A stretch of 64,000 nt of DNA. It comes from Puccinia triticina (Eukaryota; Basidiomycota; Pucciniomycetes; Pucciniales; Pucciniaceae). The stretch is from assembly GCF_026914185.1 (NCBI RefSeq), contig NC_070571.1:2418001-2482000 (forward strand), given 5' to 3'. A program made the position numbers and the translations under genes. Of the stretch, positions 43,397 to 54,409 are shown piece by piece. The stretch's first letter is position 1; each line of letters begins with the position of its first letter. A model generated the notes under the pieces. It was not told the DNA's origin. It ran no database searches and saw nothing but the letters and a program-made list of their open reading frames with translations.

Positions 43397-43577
43397 GATC
43401 CACACATGGATCTTCCAAACTTGAGACATGGTTTGGAATTTTGTTTTGCTGCCTTGACCTAGATTCCTGGACACTTTTGTCACTAGGGATTGCAGTATTT
43501 GGATTGAGAGGCTGGAACAGGTGTCAAAATTTGCAAATTCATCAAGGCTACAAGAATGTCTATTCAGTTTTATTTTA

Positions 43578-45178
43578 GGGGCAGGCTTTAGGCACGCCAA
43601 AAAATTCCCAGATGCACGCCAAAAAAGGCATGCACTCCTGACCACTCCAAGATTTTTGGAGTGCAGGATGGTTCACTCCAAAACCAGCCCCCATTTGGAG
43701 TGCACAACCCTGCACTCCAGGTGGTATGGAGTGAACACCCCGCCACGCCAAAACCAGCCCTCAGCTCCCCTCGATTGCCGGTCTGGACACAACCCCTCTT
43801 GATGACCGGGACGGACCGGTCATCGAGACACACACCCTCTCGATGACCGGGACGGACCGGTCATCGAGAGGACACTCCCCTCTTGATGACCGGCACAGAC
43901 CGGTCATCGAGAGGACACAACCCCTCTCAATGACCGGGACCGACCAGTCATCAAGAGGACAAACACACCCTCTCGATGACCGGGACGGACCGGTCATCGA
44001 GAGGACACACCCCTCTTGATGGCCGGCACAGACCGGTCATCGGTAGGACACAACCCCTCTCGATGACCGGGACCAACCAGTCATCAAGAGGACAAACACA
44101 CCCTCTCGATGACCGGGACGGACCGGTCATCAAGAGGACACACCCCTCTTGATGACCGTCACAGACCGGTCATCGAGAGGACACAATCCTCTCGATGACC
44201 GGGACCAACCAGTCATCAAGAGGACAAACACACCCCTCTCGATGACCGGGACGGACCGGTCATTGAGAGGACACAACCCCTCTTGATGACCGGGACCGAC
44301 CGGTCATCAAGAGCTGTATCCCTTGATAACCGGTCCGGTCTGTCCCGGTCATCGAGGGGGGGTTTGTCCTCTTGATGGCCGGTCTTTTTCGGTCATCGAG
44401 AGGGGTTGGTCCTCTCGATGGCCGGAATGGCCGGACTTTCCCGGTCATCAAGAGGGGTTGTGTCCTCTTGATGACCGGCGTCCTGTCGATGACCGGTCCG
44501 TCCCGGTCATCAAGAAGGGAGTGTTTGTCCTCTTGATGACCGGTCGGTCCCGGTCATCGAGAGGGGTTGTGTCCTCTCGATGACCGGTCTGTGCCGGTCA
44601 TCAAGAGGGGAGTGTCCTCTCGATGACCGGTCCGTCCCGGTCATCGAGAGGGGTGTGTGTCTCGATGACCGGTCCGTCCCGGTCATCAAGAGGGGTGTGT
44701 TTGTCCTCTTGATGACTGGTCGGTCCCGGTCATCGAGAGGGGTGTGTCCTCTTGATGACCGGTCCGTCCCGGTCATCAAGAGGGGTTGTGTCCTCTCGTT
44801 GACCGGTCCGTGCCGGTCATCGAGAGGGGTGTGTCCTCTCGATGACCGGTCTGTGCCGGTCATCAAGAGGGGAGTGTCCTCTCGATGACCGGTCCGTCCC
44901 GGTCATCGAGAGGGGTGTGTGTCTCAATGACCGGTCGGTCCCGGTCATCGAGAGGGACATGTGTAGCCGCCGCAGACCGGCCATTGAGGGGAGGAGGGCT
45001 GGTTTTGGCGTGGCGGGGTGTTCACTCCATACCACCTGGAGTGCAGGGTTGTGCACTCCAAATGGGGGCTGGTTTTGGAGTCGACCATCCTGCACTCCAA
45101 AAATCTTGGAGTGGTCAGGAGTGCACGCCTTTTTTGGCGTGCATCTGGGAATTTTTTGGCGTGCCTAAAGTCTGCCCC
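43578..45178. mobile_element. Foldback transposon with palindromic minisatellite core (1601 bp)
   Basis: About 215-bp terminal inverted repeats: GGGGCAGGCTTTAGGCACGC... at the left and its near complement at the right. The core is an array of hairpin units. The 8-bp duplication ttatttta flanks it (43570-43577, 45179-45186). That duplication length suggests mobilisation by a hAT-type transposase. It has no coding capacity; ORFs in it are by-products of the repeats. Confidence 0.9.
43795..44965. repeat. Array of about 25 GATGACCGG...CCGGTCATC hairpins
   Basis: Each unit of about 42-46 bp contains CTCTCGATGACCGG, a 6-base loop (such as GACGGA) and CCGGTCATCGAGAG, then an ACACA(AC)C spacer. In the left half the loops recur in a three-step order (GACGGA, CACAGA, GACCAA/GACCGA), a higher-order unit of about 130 bp. 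Near 44320-44345 the orientation flips, so the whole array is itself palindromic. Confidence 0.9.
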
Positions 45179-45186
45179 TTATTTTA

Positions 45187-47195
45187 TTGTTTTTATTACC
45201 ATTTTTAGGACTGTATTTTCATTTTTTGCGCTGAATATCCCTTCTGCTCCTGCCCAAATTGACAGAAAGCAAGTAAGCCTCTTTGACAGGCAGCGCTCTG
45301 TGCGGGTCCCCCGGACCTTTGTTTGAGTGGCTTTGTTAAGCTAGATCTAGTGGTGCAATTTTTAACCAACTGTTTTCACACACTCAAGATCCAAAAAAGC
45401 CCAAGAAATGCCTTCATTGCTTTGTGGAATTCCCTGGTACACCAATGGCATAAATGGACAACCTAGCAGCATCATAACCCTACTGGACTGGTTCACTGTG
45501 GACAAAAACTACACTTGATGATGTAATTCACATGTAAGGGATTACCTCTGCACTAAATCCTGGCTGTGCTTGTTTCAGCTGACCGCTGAAAAACACTCAC
45601 CACCCCAAAAATCAAGGCAATATGCCCACATTGCCATGATTAAAACAGTTTTATTACACATGGATAATCCATTCTTGACACAAGTTGAACCTAGGTGTTA
45701 CGGAAACTTAACCCAGTGGTTACAGAAGTTTAAACCATATGTTACAGAGCTTTAACCAGGGATGGTTTTGGCCTGGTAATTCCTTGTGCCGGTGTGGTGG
45801 CCCATTTGGTTGACCGCTAGTCAGAAGCATTCTTGCCGCTGCTGCCAGCAAGATCAGCAAGTATCAGATTCATTCTCACCCTTCAAGATTTTCAAGATTC
45901 AAGACTTCACGCCTCAAGACCCAAGATCCTCACTCATTCCTCAAGATCCTCAAAGTTTCATCTTCAAGACCCTCAAGATGTGATCAAGAACCTCAAGCTT
46001 CAAGATTCAAGAATCCACACCTCAAGCTTTCAATCATCAAGACCTCAAGATCCTCAGCCTCTCAAGCTCTCATTTTATTCCTCCCAATCCTTCTCATCCT
46101 CTTCCCCAGTTTCATTTCCCCCTCTGGTCCACTCCCTTCAAATTCTTGGTCCCAACATAGCATGTGCTGTGGGTTTGTCTGTGGTTTTGATTCTTCTTCT
46201 CCCTTTCTTCTCTTTCCATTGGTGGTTGATTGTTTTGTGTATGTGTTTGCCTCATCTCTTTGGTTTCTCCTTTTTGTTTTGTTTTCTTTTCTTTTCTCCC
46301 TGTTGTCTGTTGTGTTGTGTGCGCGCATGGCGCGCAAGGAGATGATGAAATGTATGTGACAGGTCGCCTCCCTGAGTCCAAGTTTGTAGAACTTGGAGGA
46401 TGGGAGAGGCATGCCATTCTGATCCAAGAAATAAGGGCATTACCTTTTCAATCATAATCAAGAATCCCGAGTCCGAGTCCTTCATCCGATCCCCAGTCCC
46501 TTCCAGCATCCTCACGCATCCAAACCAACAACTGCCGTCGAGACTCCACAGCTCGACGTTACCTCAAAACCACTTCCCCCCAGCTATCACTTCGAATCCT
46601 CACAACTCATTTCTGGACCATCCAAGAGGGCAGTCTCACAACACCTTTTCCCCTCCCAGCGCTGCCGCCGGCCTAGCACCAAGCGGAGCTCCATACCGGC
46701 AGGTTCCTGGTTTTTTGATAAAACATTCAGGTCCCTGGGTATGGCCTGTCTACACACAACCTGATCCCCCTATTTGTCATGGTGGTCAGGGGACTTGTTT
46801 TGGTATAAACTAAATCTGAGCTGGCTGTCATCCAGTTCATTTCATGGGCTTGGCCCCTGTGGATGGGGATACACCAAGCAAGGGCTTTGGCATGGAGGTA
46901 AGCGGCTCTGTGGTTCCCGGAAGAGATTCACTTGAACCACACAGAAAGCTCATGAGCATGTGTGGCTGAGAAGATACCTGGGTCAGCTGCCTTGATAACT
47001 TCTCCTTGGACAACCTGCATGGGCAGCAAAGACAGGATGACTGGAAAGCAGGCACACATTTTCAGAGCAAGTGCAGCCAGCACACCACCCTTGGTACCTG
47101 CCAAGGCGGATCCCGGTGCCCATTTTCTGGTACCCTTACCCGCAGCGGGGACCTGGTTTCCAACCTGCAGGTTGTCAATTTTATCCTAAGACTGA
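45187..47195. other. Intergenic, no gene recognised
   Basis: Contains three 22-bp units of the form GTTACAGAAGTTTAAACCA (45690-45760) and a TCAAGA-rich tract (see separate entry). The 170-codon ORF at 45833-46345 is low-complexity and starts in that tract; I do not support it. Confidence 0.45.
45872..46075 (+). repeat. TCAAGA-rich degenerate tract
   Basis: About twenty copies of (C)TCAAGA(T/C) in 200 bp with irregular 7-15 bp spacing, such as CAAGATCCTCAAG. Not a simple tandem repeat. Confidence 0.65.
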
Positions 47196-47375
47196 CTTGG
47201 ACAATTTTCCAAAGTCCTTAAAGTTAATTTGACAATTTTCAAAAGTAAATTCACTTGGACAATCATCAAAATTCCTCAAATTGACTTGGAAAATTTTCCA
47301 AAGTACTTGAAGTGACTTGTACAATTGTCCAAAGTACTCAAAGTGACTTGGAAAATTGTCCAAATTCACCTGGCC
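47196..47375. repeat. Minisatellite with ACTTGGACAATTTTCCAAAG units
   Basis: Five or six imperfect units of about 33-37 bp, each with (T)TGGACAATTTTCCAAAGT and AAGTGACT or AATTTGACT. The TTGGACAATT...TTTTCCAA core is partly palindromic. Confidence 0.75.
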
Positions 47376-47394
47376 TAAATTTGGCCTCTGCCTG

Positions 47395-47830
47395 ATGGAG
47401 TACATCCTCCATTGTGATTTGAATGGAGGTAAAAGCTCCATTCAATGGAGACCTTACCCCCATCAGGTGGAGGTACAACCTTTGTTCAATCAAGGTTGTA
47501 CCCCCATAGTGTGGAGGCACAACCACCATAAGGTGGAGGTACAACCTCTGTTCAATGAATGTGGTACCCTCATTTGGTGGAGTCAAAACCCCCATGCAAT
47601 GCAGGTTTTACCTTTACATGATAGGGGTACGGCCTCAATTGACTGGAGTATGTAACTCCACCTGATGGGGGTACTCCCTTTGCATCAAACAAGTCTAAAT
47701 TCATCCAATCCAGGTAATATCATTGCATCAAGTGGTTGTACCTCAATCCAATGGAGCTACAGCCTCACCCAATGGATGTTACACCTTCCTCAAATAGTGG
47801 TATTATCTCAATTCAATGGAGGATTTACCC
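47395..47830. repeat. Degenerate minisatellite with GGTGGAGGTACAACC words
   Basis: Units of about 33 bp alternate GGTGGAGGTACAACC with TTCAATCAAGGTTGTACC and similar, so neighbouring units can pair as hairpins. Comparable remnants are at 42170-42560 and 48720-48900. This may be the decayed core of a foldback element. Confidence 0.65.
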
Positions 47831-49374
47831 CAATCAGTTGCAGGCTTTCCGGGTCTGTGAGCCTGAGCCTCTATAGTGGCTACAGGACACAAGAAAAGTG
47901 GGAGGCACTGGTTGTATTTCTTGGGATAAAGAACTACAATCAGAGAGAAGAGAGAAAGAGAAAGAAAGAGAAAGAGACAGAGAATATAATGATCTGGAGG
48001 GGGTCTATCTACTCCTTGTAGGAGGATCCTCAAAAGTCTACTTGAATCACCTGGAAAAGTGATAAGGACAGCTGTGCCAGACCAACAAGGGCTACAGCCT
48101 CCGCGCGCACCAAGGAGACGGTGGGGGGACACAGAATAGTAATACTAATCTGCTCTGATTTTTAGACTGATTCTAGGATTAACAGAGTAACCTTTGATCT
48201 TGAGAATAGTAGAGGTGAAAGCAATAAAGAGGAGCAATCAAGAGGCACAGAGAATCACTCTGGATAATCAAGGTTCAAATGAAGAGTATACTTACTGTCA
48301 ATATCCTAGGCGCCTGTGACGGTAGGAGTACTGGGAGCGTGGTATCCTCTTGTAAGGTGATCCTGGGTTATCTACGGTGTGGTTCTGGGTGGTCTGAAGT
48401 CTGTAGATCCTCCTCAGGCAAGGGGGATCCTGACTTCGAAAATTTTCACAGTTTGCTTATGTAATTACATATGTACATGTGGTTTGGCGCGCCTGGTAGC
48501 GCTGACACGTCACAACTGCGCATGCGCGCCACAACTCAAGGACTCAGGGAAGGAGTAGAGTTACAAAGAATTGGTGAGTTGTAACTAGGGTTAAAATTGC
48601 GTGAGGAAACAGAATATGAAGTCAGAATAAGGATATCTCTTAAGATGGAAAAGATATAAAGCAATTCATATGTAAAAGTAGATAAAAGGCAGACTTTGGG
48701 TCAGCTGTGATGACTCTAAGGCTGACAGGGTCCCTCCATCCAATGGGTGTTGAAACTCCATCAGATGAGCCTGATGAAGCCACAAAATTTGTTGGATGGA
48801 TGCTCTACCTCCTCCAAATTGTGGTAAAAATGTCTTCCAATGAAGTTTGTATCTCCATCCAATGAAGATAGAGCCTCCAACCAGAGGATATACATCTTCT
48901 ACTGTATACAGTTTCTATCTGTATTCTAGTGAGTTAAAATAAATTGCATTGGGTGTAGGTTGTAAATTCATTCAAAATGCAATTTGCATTCAAATAAAAA
49001 TAAATTTTCTACTTCATTGGGTTAAGGTAGAGCCCCCAGAAAATGCAGTACATACAGAATCCAAAAAAGGATCAGCAAGTAAAACTATGAGCAGTATAAA
49101 CACAATAAAACTATACAAAGAATATTTTTGCGCAGTGATTGAAGAATTTATGAAAATTGTTTGTTGGATGCATGGGCATTTCTGTTGGGGTGAAATTGAA
49201 CAATTAATTTTAGAGAAATGTAAAGAATTCACATGTTGTACTCCATTCTCTTCAGGGACAATTGAATGAACAATGGACATAGTTGGGTGTTTGTAAGGTA
49301 TAAGTTACAAATATATAAAGCACTGTTTCAGGAAAATTTGTTCTGAATACAACTAGTTTTAAGTAATTGTTATA
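47831..49374. other. Intergenic, no gene recognised
   Basis: Includes a GAGAAAGAGAAAG microsatellite (47945-47985). The ORF at 48949-49269 (106 codons) has no known domain and lies between repeats. Confidence 0.45.
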
Positions 49375-49557
49375 CAGTGACCCCGCCATGTAAGCATTCA
49401 TGATGTAAGCATAATCACGATGTAAGCATAGTGTAAATGTAGATTTCCCGCAACCATCCTCTTGGCTTTGCTGGGATTTTACCTCAATAAGAAGCATACC
49501 ACGATGTAAGCATAGGTTTTTGTCCACCATCCTTATGCTTACATGGCGGGGTCACTG
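49375..49557 (-). mobile_element. TA-flanked MITE, CAGTGACCCC family, copy 2
   Basis: 183 bp, inverted relative to 5030-5213, with the same ends and TA on both sides (49373-49374, 49558-49559). Confidence 0.88.
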
Positions 49558-49615
49558 TAGCAGGGCAATGTGCCCACATTGCCTTGCTTTTTGGGGTGGT
49601 GACTTGCTGCATGTA

Positions 49616-50071
49616 CAGCCATTCCGAAAAATCTTGGCTTTGTTGGAAGGAATTTCCACCCAAACTTTGTCTTGGATTTGCCAATAATCACTGGCAAGGT
49701 TGGAGATATGTATATTCATGCCTACCTCATTCTTATATGCAGGGTGCATATGCAGCAGCCAGATGCCCTCAATCATCTCCTTCCTTTCATTTTCCCTAAT
49801 TCTGAGTTCAGAATCAAGTGATTTGGCTGATTTTACCCTAGACGGCATACTGATCCTGTTTGCAAGGTTGGATGGTGCTGGTCCCAGCGGCTGGCGTGTT
49901 TTTTTTCCGCTACCAAACGCCTTGATTGGTGGGATCCTGAAAGCGACTGCGCTCGCAGGTCTGGATATCATGTGTCCAACCTTGATGTTGGATGCATATA
50001 CATTGGCAAATCCAGAAGGAATTTCCAGTGGAAATTCCTTCCAAAGAAGCCAAGATTTTTCGGAATGGCTG
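49616..50071. mobile_element. TA-flanked MITE, CAGCCATTC family, copy 2 (456 bp)
   Basis: About 44-bp inverted ends: CAGCCATTCCGAAAAATCTT, then GGCTTTGTTGGAAGGAATTT, mirrored at 50027-50071. TA flanks (49614-49615, 50072-50073). Not coding. It lies 59 bp from the previous MITE. Confidence 0.87.
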
Positions 50072-50523
50072 TATATCTATGGAGATAGATCAACTCAAAT
50101 GTGGCTACCAGTATGTTGTGGAATTACTGCGGCATTGTGGGCTGGATAATGATACCAAAGTTGAGGTCGGCACCATTCAAGGTGACTCCCCTTAACTGCT
50201 ACTCCTTGAAACATCATTTAAGCTGATCAACTTGAACCATCTTATACTTGCTCACATTTCAGATACTGGGAGCAACTTCTTCCCATAGTGGGATAGTTTC
50301 CAATTCAAGACAAAAATGTTTTTCAAATGTGCAATTGATACTGTGAAATAGCAATCACACTTCTCCAAAGGTCAAGCAAGCCATTCTTATATATTAGTTC
50401 TTGTTGCATTTGGAGTGTTAAATTATGTGATTCCTACTGGGAATGCAGTTCCAGAGATGAATTTCCAATGAATTTTGTGAAAGAAGAACAGTTGTGAGTG
50501 CTCAGAAAGGACTGGAAGTGATC
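50072..50523. other. Intergenic, no gene recognised
   Basis: No ORF with a known domain. Confidence 0.4.
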
Positions 50524-51039
50524 TCAGCAAGGGCCTTGGTAAAAGGTACTCAATCCAAGAGACTGAGACTGAGAGCAACCATTAATTTGGTTTGTTGTAA
50601 AACCTGTATGAGAAATGTAGTGCTGAGATTGCATCTTAGTTTTCACTCCTTTGTTCTCTTGATGGGTGATACCAGCCTTTGCCATCAAAGCCAAGATTTC
50701 ATTTGCTAATACCAACTTGGTTGACCCAGTATTGGTATTGCTACACCAACATTTGTAGTTTCTGTCAACATTGAGCCGGTTGAGGAGGATGTGAATGCTG
50801 CAGTCTCCACCAGCTTCACCATCCTTGTCCCAAGCAACAGGAGACTTCCTCTTGGCTTGGCTGAGTATTTTTTCTCTTGGGTGGCATGGCGGGCGGCGGA
50901 TGAGCTTATTTGAAGTAGTGTGATATGTTGCAGATATGGCAAAGGCGGGTGTAAAGATTGAGCGGGTCTCAAATGTTTGTTGGGTGCCTAAAAAACAGGC
51001 TAGGGGGGAAGAGCTGGGGGACCAGGGTTTGAGAAGCAA
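50524..51039 (-). pseudogene. Fragment of a rust-type Myb/SANT-like hypothetical protein
   Basis: An open frame of 171 codons; the informative part (about 50570-50880) reads PVAWDKDGEAGGDCSIHILL, LNVDRNYKCW, TKLVLANEILALM and AGITHQENKGVKTKM. This resembles the N-terminal domain of a multicopy hypothetical family that I associate with rust genomes (W-(D/S)KDGE...ANEI...AGI.HR..K.V.TKI). The later part of that family is missing here, and the sequence before KSPVAW looks like leader. It is probably a relic; the family function is unknown. This attribution is from memory. Confidence 0.45.
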
Positions 51040-51619
51040 GTCTAATTGGTCTTTTGGTTGATTAAATTTTTCCTGATTTCCTGAAGTCCTGGAGGTCCTG
51101 GAAGGTCATGGGTAGAAGATGCAAAGGTCCGCAGGAAGCGTTCCAGGTTGCTTATTTTTCCTGGAAACTCTGACCTAGAACAATTCCTGGATCAATTTTT
51201 AAACCCCTTCTTGATGGCTGGCAAAGCTGGAAATGGAGAGGAAAGTTTATACTTCTCAATGACCAAAAAAACCCTACAATTGATGGGATTTCCTAATCCT
51301 CTCAATGAACAGAACCAATCAACCATTGAGGAGAGTAGGTGCTCCTATTGATGACTGGAACAGTCTGGCCATTGAGGGCAGTAGGACCTAGGTACTCCTT
51401 TCGATGATAGGTCTGAGGACTCCTTTGGGATGGGATGGCAGTCCTTGAGGAAGAGATAACAACATGATATTCCAGCTAACTAAAAACTACTGTTACAGTT
51501 GGTTTGAAAGACCTGCACCTCTGATATACTACATAGAATTCTGACCCAAAAAATATTTTAGGGTTGTGCTAAATGCACACCAACAAAGGCATACACAGGT
51601 TTGTAGGCCATAATTTTTG
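51040..51619. other. Intergenic, no gene recognised
   Basis: Contains CTCAATGAACAG and CAATTGATGGGA-like words reminiscent of the foldback cores. No gene. Confidence 0.4.
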
Positions 51620-51800
51620 GGTCAGGCTTTGGGCATGCCACTGATTTGCTTATATACACGCATTCCAAAAAAGGTGTGAACCTCCGACCACTCCAGTATT
51701 TTTGGAGTGGGATGTGGTTCACTCCAAAACCAGGTCTTTTTTGGAGTCCACATCCCTGAAATCCATGCTGGTTTGGAGTGAACACCTGGACACTCCTGTA
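51620..51800 (-). repeat. Relic of one end of the 43578-type foldback element
   Basis: Shares GGCTTTGGGCATGCC, CCGACCACTCCAGTATTTTT, TTCACTCCAAAACCAG and TTTGGAGTGAACACC in order with the terminal repeat at 43578-43790. No partner end or hairpin array is attached. Confidence 0.72.
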
Positions 51801-51964
51801 TGTACCCTTGTCCAGGGTTGGCGGAGGTTTTGGCAGTGGCAAGGCCTGGGTCAACCGTCTAAATGACGGAGCCCTACTGTACTTGTGACACAACCGGTGA
51901 CGCGGGCAGGACAATCACGTCCTTTCTGGGTCACAGGTGCATGGGAGGGCTGGGCTGGTGACTG

Positions 51965-52990
51965 GGAACGTCCTAGTACTGGCATAGGTACAATATGGGG
52001 ACCTGCAGTCACAGGTGCGCCCGATTGGGTTGTACAACACGTACAGCTGTGAGATTACACGCCTAGGTGAACGGCTGCATTCCCATAAATTGGGAAAGCG
52101 GCTGGGATCTACATTAGCTGCGGAAAATGGTAAGCAAAGCGAACCATCTCCGCAGTCCAAAACTGGTTCCGCGGGGTTGCAAATCTGACACATCAATTTG
52201 ATGTTTTGCAGATTCAACTCCAACAACCAGCAGACTCAGGCTTGCGGAAAATCCCGGCTCCCAGTCTTTAAGAGCAAGAATATCAGCTAACACCGAAGGT
52301 GAGCAGCTGATGCTTAAACTCAAAGACCAGGCTAAATGCTAAACCCAAACTATCCCTAAAGGCTTAGACTCTCAGGAAAAAACCGCTCGAACCAACTCCA
52401 CTCAAAGAGAAAGGAAAACAGTCGGTGAGTAACGTTGTCCAAGCTAAGCAAAAGAAGTAAAAGGTTGATAAGGAGCGTGCTTATTCTTTTAGCAGGAAAA
52501 GCCGAAAACCTCAGCCGCTTTGCGAGTAGATAATCACAGGGATCCTAAGGGCCAAAAAGGCAAAAGGGTGTAAGAACGCACGAGAATCTCACTCAGAGAA
52601 ACAAGGAGCCTAAAAGCTAATACGCTACATTGCTTCCCAGGTCACTCTGACACAAGTCAATACCGGCGCATCTTACACTTCTCATTTCTCATTATTCTCA
52701 GTAGAGAGCGGCCTATCGCCTGCTCTTAGGTAATTCTCAACTACCTTTTCTCTCTATTGTTTCTACGCTACAGTATCATGTTTAGATTCTGATAGAGAAA
52801 TAAATCTTAGTTGCTTGAGTTCTTTCAACAGCTACCCACAGCAACTGTCACGTACGTACACAGCGGGACTACCCTGCGTGAATTGGAACTGCAACAAGGA
52901 CGCGACAGGAGCCGTGGTGTTGTACAACGCAGTAGGGCGCACTTATGACTGCAATTCCCCGTGTCGCACCTATGCCACTGATGTGAGGGC
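51965..52990. repeat. Imperfect inverted repeats around copy B
   Basis: About 65 bp at 51970-52040 (complement) and 52915-52985 match (GTTGTACAAC...GGGCGCAC...TGACTGCA...CCTATGCCA). They bracket the small spliced gene, perhaps marking the ends of its carrier element. Confidence 0.45.
51993..52529 (+). CDS. Small spliced gene inside a dispersed repeat, copy B (N-terminus unclear)
   Basis: The first exon is open from about 51993 to 52129 but lacks an ATG. It is followed by 52212-52298, 52376-52424 and 52496-52529 (TAG). Introns of 82, 77 and 71 nt have GTAAGC, GTGAGC and GTGAGT donors and CAG acceptors, phases 1, 1, 2, all consistent. Intron 1 is clearly similar to intron 1 of copy A (34465-34545), and exon 2 has the same 87 nt. 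Segments LAAENDSTPTTSR and LRARISANTEG parallel copy A. The C-terminus is basic (SKRKENSRKSRKPQP). No known domain. The lack of a start makes it likely a damaged copy. Confidence 0.45.
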
Positions 52991-53040
52991 CACCCTATTA
53001 CTCTTACTAGGGAAATTGCAGCTGCGCCGCGGAACAAAAA

Positions 53041-54409
53041 ATGTAAAATGCACCATTGGTTAAGTTTCAGCCATCAGAATACATTTACAGAAGCTTTGAA
53101 TCAGGGCTCAAGTCCTCAAAAAGTTCCATCAAAAAGATGAACAAAACAATTAACTCACATAGTGGAATCAGCAGTAGGCCATTACACTATGTGAGCGCTA
53201 AGTGTTAGCATAGCGGCGTTTTTTCTTGGGCAGGAATTCACAATATGAGCAGGATTTTATGCTGCTAGACTGAAAAATTAGTGTTGCTTTTTGTTTCTGC
53301 ACTGACACTTTTTTTACTGTTAGGGCAGAAAAGAAATTTGCTACACTAATGGCTAGTACAGCGGATTGGCCGCTAACAGATTTCCCCCCTCCTCCAGTAG
53401 CGTAGCGGAATAAATTCACCGCTAGGCTAGGGCGCAAGAAACCAGGCAGAAACAACAGGCCATTTTTTTCCCTGTATTTTGTGACTACAGAAACAAACTG
53501 GCCTGTTATTTCTGCACACTTTTATCCCTGTAGTTGCGCGGGGACAAAAGTGGACTTTTTCTGCCCAGCTTTGTGCTCAGGAGGCCTCAGTGTAGACAAA
53601 ACTATGCTAACAGAAGCATAGCTTTATTCAACGCTAACACTTCCCATGAAAAGCTTCAGTGTCAACAGCTGTTAAAAACAACCACTCATGCTACGCTAGC
53701 ACTTTGTTTGCACTTTTCTTTTTCTTTTTGAGTACTGTTAGCAGGCAATTCCAGCAGCTAACAAGAGCACCACCGTGGTGTAGCATAAAAAAGCTAAAAC
53801 TAAACTAAACTTCAGTCATTTGCAATTATCTCCCAAGAAAAAGGGACCTTTGGGTGGGGAAAATTGGTAACCAACTAGAGGCCAAAGCGGCTACGCCGCT
53901 GCAGGGTGTAATTTGCCCCCGGCGAGCCCCCAACTCCCCCTCAGGCAGCAAACATCCCACTCAAAAATTTCTTTTTCAGATCGTGGCCTACATTTTCTCT
54001 CAAGACCATTCCACATGATACTGCACGTCTCAGCAATGTTGCTTCCTTCTGCATAGCATTATTTCCATAGCCTTCCAGATAGTATGCTATATATACTTTA
54101 TGCTAAGCAGATAGATAGTGCGGAATGTCAAATCAATAGCACTCAAAAAAACCAAAAATTGTGGGGGGGGGGGAATCCTAGCTTTAGGAGATACTTGATG
54201 TTTATACATATTGCAGTAAGTGAAATCAATAGCACTGCGCTTCTAAAATTTTGGCTGCTGATGGGGTGTTTGGTTGTTGGGGTGTAGAACTGGTTGTTGG
54301 AGGGCAACCATGTGTTGGCGAGAGGCATTCTATAGAAATGATAGGGCGCAACGGTCTTTGGCAAAGATCACGAGTGTGTCAATAACCACACAAAGAGACA
54401 ACAAGCACA
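53041..54409. other. Intergenic with decayed repeats, no gene recognised
   Basis: TAGCATAGC/GCTAGC-type words in both directions (53180-53710) suggest an old inverted-repeat element. 53877-53906 repeats the motif at 20642. A G-run is at about 54163-54172. Confidence 0.45.

Noticed and set aside
44510..44888. Overlapping ORFs of about 100-118 codons on both strands in the hairpin array
   Set aside because: They arise because the repeat lacks stops in several frames. The predicted peptides simply repeat TGTDRSSRG-type words.
43795..44965. Regular array that at first looks like a CRISPR locus
   Set aside because: The units are palindromic and the spacers are not unique (ACACAACC-type). The array is bounded by transposon ends with an 8-bp duplication, in a eukaryotic genome.
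45833..46345. 170-codon ORF
   Set aside because: It starts in the TCAAGA-rich tract and runs into a Phe/Cys-rich low-complexity end. No coding signature.
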